Origin: Bacillota bacterium | GTDB lineage: Bacteria > Bacillota_A > Clostridia > Lachnospirales > Lachnospiraceae | Assembly: GCA_023443925.1 (NCBI GenBank) | Contig: JAEZSL010000104.1 | Location: 1-22,364, forward strand | Direction of reading: 5' to 3' | Length of the DNA stretch: 22,364 nucleotides | Shown: positions 20,292-22,364 of the stretch, piece after piece | How the letters are laid out: each line of letters starts with the position of its first letter | Numbering within the stretch: position 1 is the first letter of the stretch | Made by a program: the position numbers and the translations under genes | The notes under the pieces: model-generated | The model's input: only the letters and a program-made list of their open reading frames with translations | Told to the model about the DNA's origin: nothing | Databases searched by the model: none

Positions 20292-22364
20292 TCACTGTAA
20301 AAAATCCATTAAGGAAATCTGGTTTGAAATCGGCAGATCTCCCATCAAATCCAGATCCGCCATTAAATCTACAACTGTAGTACTTACCTTGCAGCGGCTT
20401 CTAAAGTCATCTCTGGACAGGAATTTACCATCTTTTACAGCTTCCACCACGGCATCGGCAGCCTTATCACCCAGGCCGTCAATGGTACTTAAAGAGGGCA
20501 TTAATTTATTATCAATGATCTGGAAATGATGGGCTTTTGCACTGTAAATATCAATAGGTATAAATTCAAATCCCCTTGCATACATTTCCTGAACAATCTT
20601 CATGTCCTTTAATACATCCTGTTCCTTTTTAGAAAGCTCGTTGCTGCGTCTTTTATAATCTGCCAAATAACGCTCCAGGCGCTCTCTGCCCAGGCACATA
20701 AGCTCGTAATTAAAGGCAGATGCTCGAATACTGAAGTATGCCGCATAATACGCCAGCGGATAATACACTTTAAAATAAGCGATACGGAAAGCCATCATAA
20801 CATAAGCTGCCGCATGTGCTTTCGGGAACATGTACTTAATCCGCTTACAGGACCAGATGTACCAGTCCGGCACGCCTTCTGCAAGCATCGCGTCTTCCAT
20901 ATCCTTGGTAAGGCCCTTCCCTTTACGAACACTCTCCATAATTTTAAAGGAATGGCCGCTTTCCACTCCCTGATGGATTAAGTAAGTCATAATATCATCA
21001 CGGGTACAGATGGCGGTAGCCAGGGTACATTTTCCCTCTGCTATTAAGGTCTGGGCGTTATTTAACCATACGTCCGTACCATGGGATAACCCGGAGATCC
21101 GAACCAAATCGGAAAAAGTCTTTGGTTTTGTATCCCGGAGCATCTGCATAACGAAATCCGTACCAAATTCCGGTACTCCAAGGCAGCCCAAATCACAGCC
21201 TCCGATATCCTCCGGCTTAATATTCAAGGCACTTAAATTATCAAACAGAGACAATACTTTTTCTTCATCCAGCCGGATGGTTTTCGCATCAACTCCGGTT
21301 AAATCCTCCAGCATACGAATCATCGTCGGATCATCGTGGCCCAGAATATCCAGTTTTAACAGGTTATGGTCAATGGAATGGTAATCAAAATGAGTGGTTA
21401 TCGTCTTGGTGGTCATATCATTGGCCGGATGCTGTACCGGAGTAAATGAATAGATTTCTTCTCCATGGGGCAGTACGATAATCCCTCCCGGATGCTGTCC
21501 GGTGGTTCTTCTGACACCCACACAGCCGGAAACAATACGTTCTATCTCCGCCCGCCGCCTGTGCTGTCCTCTTTCTTCGTAATACTTAAGGACATAACCG
21601 TAAGCGGTTTTATCAGCCAGAGTACCAATGGTACCGGCACGGAATGTGTATCCCTCGCCGAATATAACTTCCGTATAATCATGTGCCTTACTCTGGTATT
21701 CACCGGAAAAGTTAAGGTCAATATCCGGTTCCTTATCTCCGTTAAATCCAAGGAAGGTTTCAAAAGGTATGTCGTGGCCGTCCTTGCTTAGAGGATGTCC
21801 GCAAACCGGACAATTTTTATCCGGCATATCGCAGCCGGAGCTGCCGGCATAAGCTCTTACTTCTTCCGACTCAAAATCCGAATAAAAACAGTGGGTACAG
21901 TAATAATGAGCCGCTAAGGGGTTTACCTCCGTAATACCGGACATCGTAGCTACAAAGGAGGAACCAACGGAACCTCTGGAACCAACCAGATATCCGTCCT
22001 CATTGGATTTCCAAACCAGCTTCTGGGCTATAATATACATAACCGCAAACCCGTTGGTTATGATGGAATGAAGCTCATGCTCCAAACGTGTTTCCACCTG
22101 TACCGGAAGATTTGGCCCATACATGGAATGTGCCTTATTATAGCAGATCTCACGCAGGGTTTTATCAGAATCCGGAATGACCGGCGGACATTTATCCGGG
22201 CGTACCGGAGATATCTTTTCTATCATATCGGCAACTTTATTGGTATTGGTGATTACTACCTCATATGCCTTGTCACGGCCTAAATACATGAATTCTTCCA
22301 GCATTTCCTCCGTAGTCCTGAAATAAAGCGGTGCCTGGTCATCCGCATCCTTAAACCCTTTTCC
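20292..22364 (-). CDS. polC: DNA polymerase III alpha subunit, PolC type (C-terminal part)
   Basis: The frame runs off the right edge; 690 residues plus stop are visible, about half of a usual PolC (roughly 1,430-1,450). This is the replicative polymerase of low-GC Gram-positives. Visible marks are the LVGSRGSVGSSFVATMSGIT loop, a zinc-binding cysteine set (YYCTHC and CPVCG), the catalytic-aspartate block EPDIDLNFSGEYQ, GEGYTFRAGTIGTLADKT, RRTTGQHPGGI and HNLLKLDILGHDDPT. A C-terminal helix-hairpin region ends in QISLMDFLQ. The N-terminal OB and proofreading exonuclease domains lie beyond the window. It is a housekeeping gene unconnected with the catabolic cluster. Assignment is secure. Confidence 0.96.
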   Translation of the reverse strand, partial: GKGFKDADDQAPLYFRTTEEMLEEFMYLGRDKAYEVVITNTNKVADMIEKISPVRPDKCPPVIPDSDKTLREICYNKAHSMYGPNLPVQVETRLEHELHSIITNGFAVMYIIAQKLVWKSNEDGYLVGSRGSVGSSFVATMSGITEVNPLAAHYYCTHCFYSDFESEEVRAYAGSSGCDMPDKNCPVCGHPLSKDGHDIPFETFLGFNGDKEPDIDLNFSGEYQSKAHDYTEVIFGEGYTFRAGTIGTLADKTAYGYVLKYYEERGQHRRRAEIERIVSGCVGVRRTTGQHPGGIIVLPHGEEIYSFTPVQHPANDMTTKTITTHFDYHSIDHNLLKLDILGHDDPTMIRMLEDLTGVDAKTIRLDEEKVLSLFDNLSALNIKPEDIGGCDLGCLGVPEFGTDFVMQMLRDTKPKTFSDLVRISGLSHGTDVWLNNAQTLIAEGKCTLATAICTRDDIMTYLIHQGVESGHSFKIMESVRKGKGLTKDMEDAMLAEGVPDWYIWSCKRIKYMFPKAHAAAYVMMAFRIAYFKVYYPLAYYAAYFSIRASAFNYELMCLGRERLERYLADYKRRSNELSKKEQDVLKDMKIVQEMYARGFEFIPIDIYSAKAHHFQIIDNKLMPSLSTIDGLGDKAADAVVEAVKDGKFLSRDDFRSRCKVSTTVVDLMADLDLMGDLPISNQISLMDFLQ

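Overview
The window looks like chromosomal DNA of an anaerobic Firmicute of class Clostridia, most likely a Lachnospiraceae-type gut or soil bacterium. The evidence is a PolC-type replicative polymerase, moderate-to-low GC with AT-rich spacers, strong AGGAGG ribosome sites, a tRNA gene without encoded CCA, and several GTG/TTG starts. This placement is inference from style, not from a marker gene.

Layout. Left edge (2-401, +): the end of a small membrane protein and an XRE-type regulator. Positions 902-12596 are all on the minus strand and read leftwards from about 12.6 kb. First come the three subunits of a xanthine-dehydrogenase-type molybdenum hydroxylase (2Fe-2S, FAD, Mo). Then follow an ammonia-lyase homologue, an M20 N-carbamoyl-amino-acid-hydrolase-type enzyme, a HutF-like amidohydrolase, HutI, HutD, a tiny 25-residue transcription unit and a GNAT acetyltransferase. 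Divergent from this set, on the plus strand, lie a quaternary-amine-type substrate-binding lipoprotein (13016), an unusual cysteine-rich ferredoxin-like protein (14625), a second ammonia-lyase homologue (15836) and a small membrane protein (17598). To the right, on the minus strand, lie a TetR regulator with an alpha/beta hydrolase, tRNA-Glu(CTC), and the C-terminal two-thirds or so of PolC running off the right edge.

The most interesting point is the catabolic locus at 2.3-17.4 kb. It resembles a histidine-utilisation (hut) cluster, but no urocanase is in the window. Both histidine-ammonia-lyase homologues have lost the serine of the Ala-Ser-Gly triad that forms the MIO electrophile: one reads GSVGAGD and the other GSVGYLS. 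A MIO-free member of this superfamily is already known: ergothionase, which eliminates trimethylamine from ergothioneine. A betaine-type binding protein, two imidazolone/hydantoin-type amidohydrolases and a carbamoylase lie nearby. Together they match the later steps of the known ergothioneine-to-glutamate route (thiourocanate, thiohydantoin propionate, hydantoin propionate, N-carbamoylglutamate). I therefore infer a catabolic island for ergothioneine or a related histidine betaine. The molybdenum hydroxylase takes an unassigned oxidative step, perhaps in place of a urocanase-type hydratase.

The non-coding DNA is also unusual. Seven consecutive hairpins lie upstream of the GNAT gene, and part of that array recurs upstream of the M20 gene, where it supplies the ribosome-binding site. 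A second short repeat follows both the GNAT gene and the first lyase. The divergent promoter region has mirror-image TTGACG elements. A 47-bp tandem repeat array sits before the ferredoxin-like gene, and a conserved stem-loop leader is shared by the ferredoxin-like and second lyase genes.
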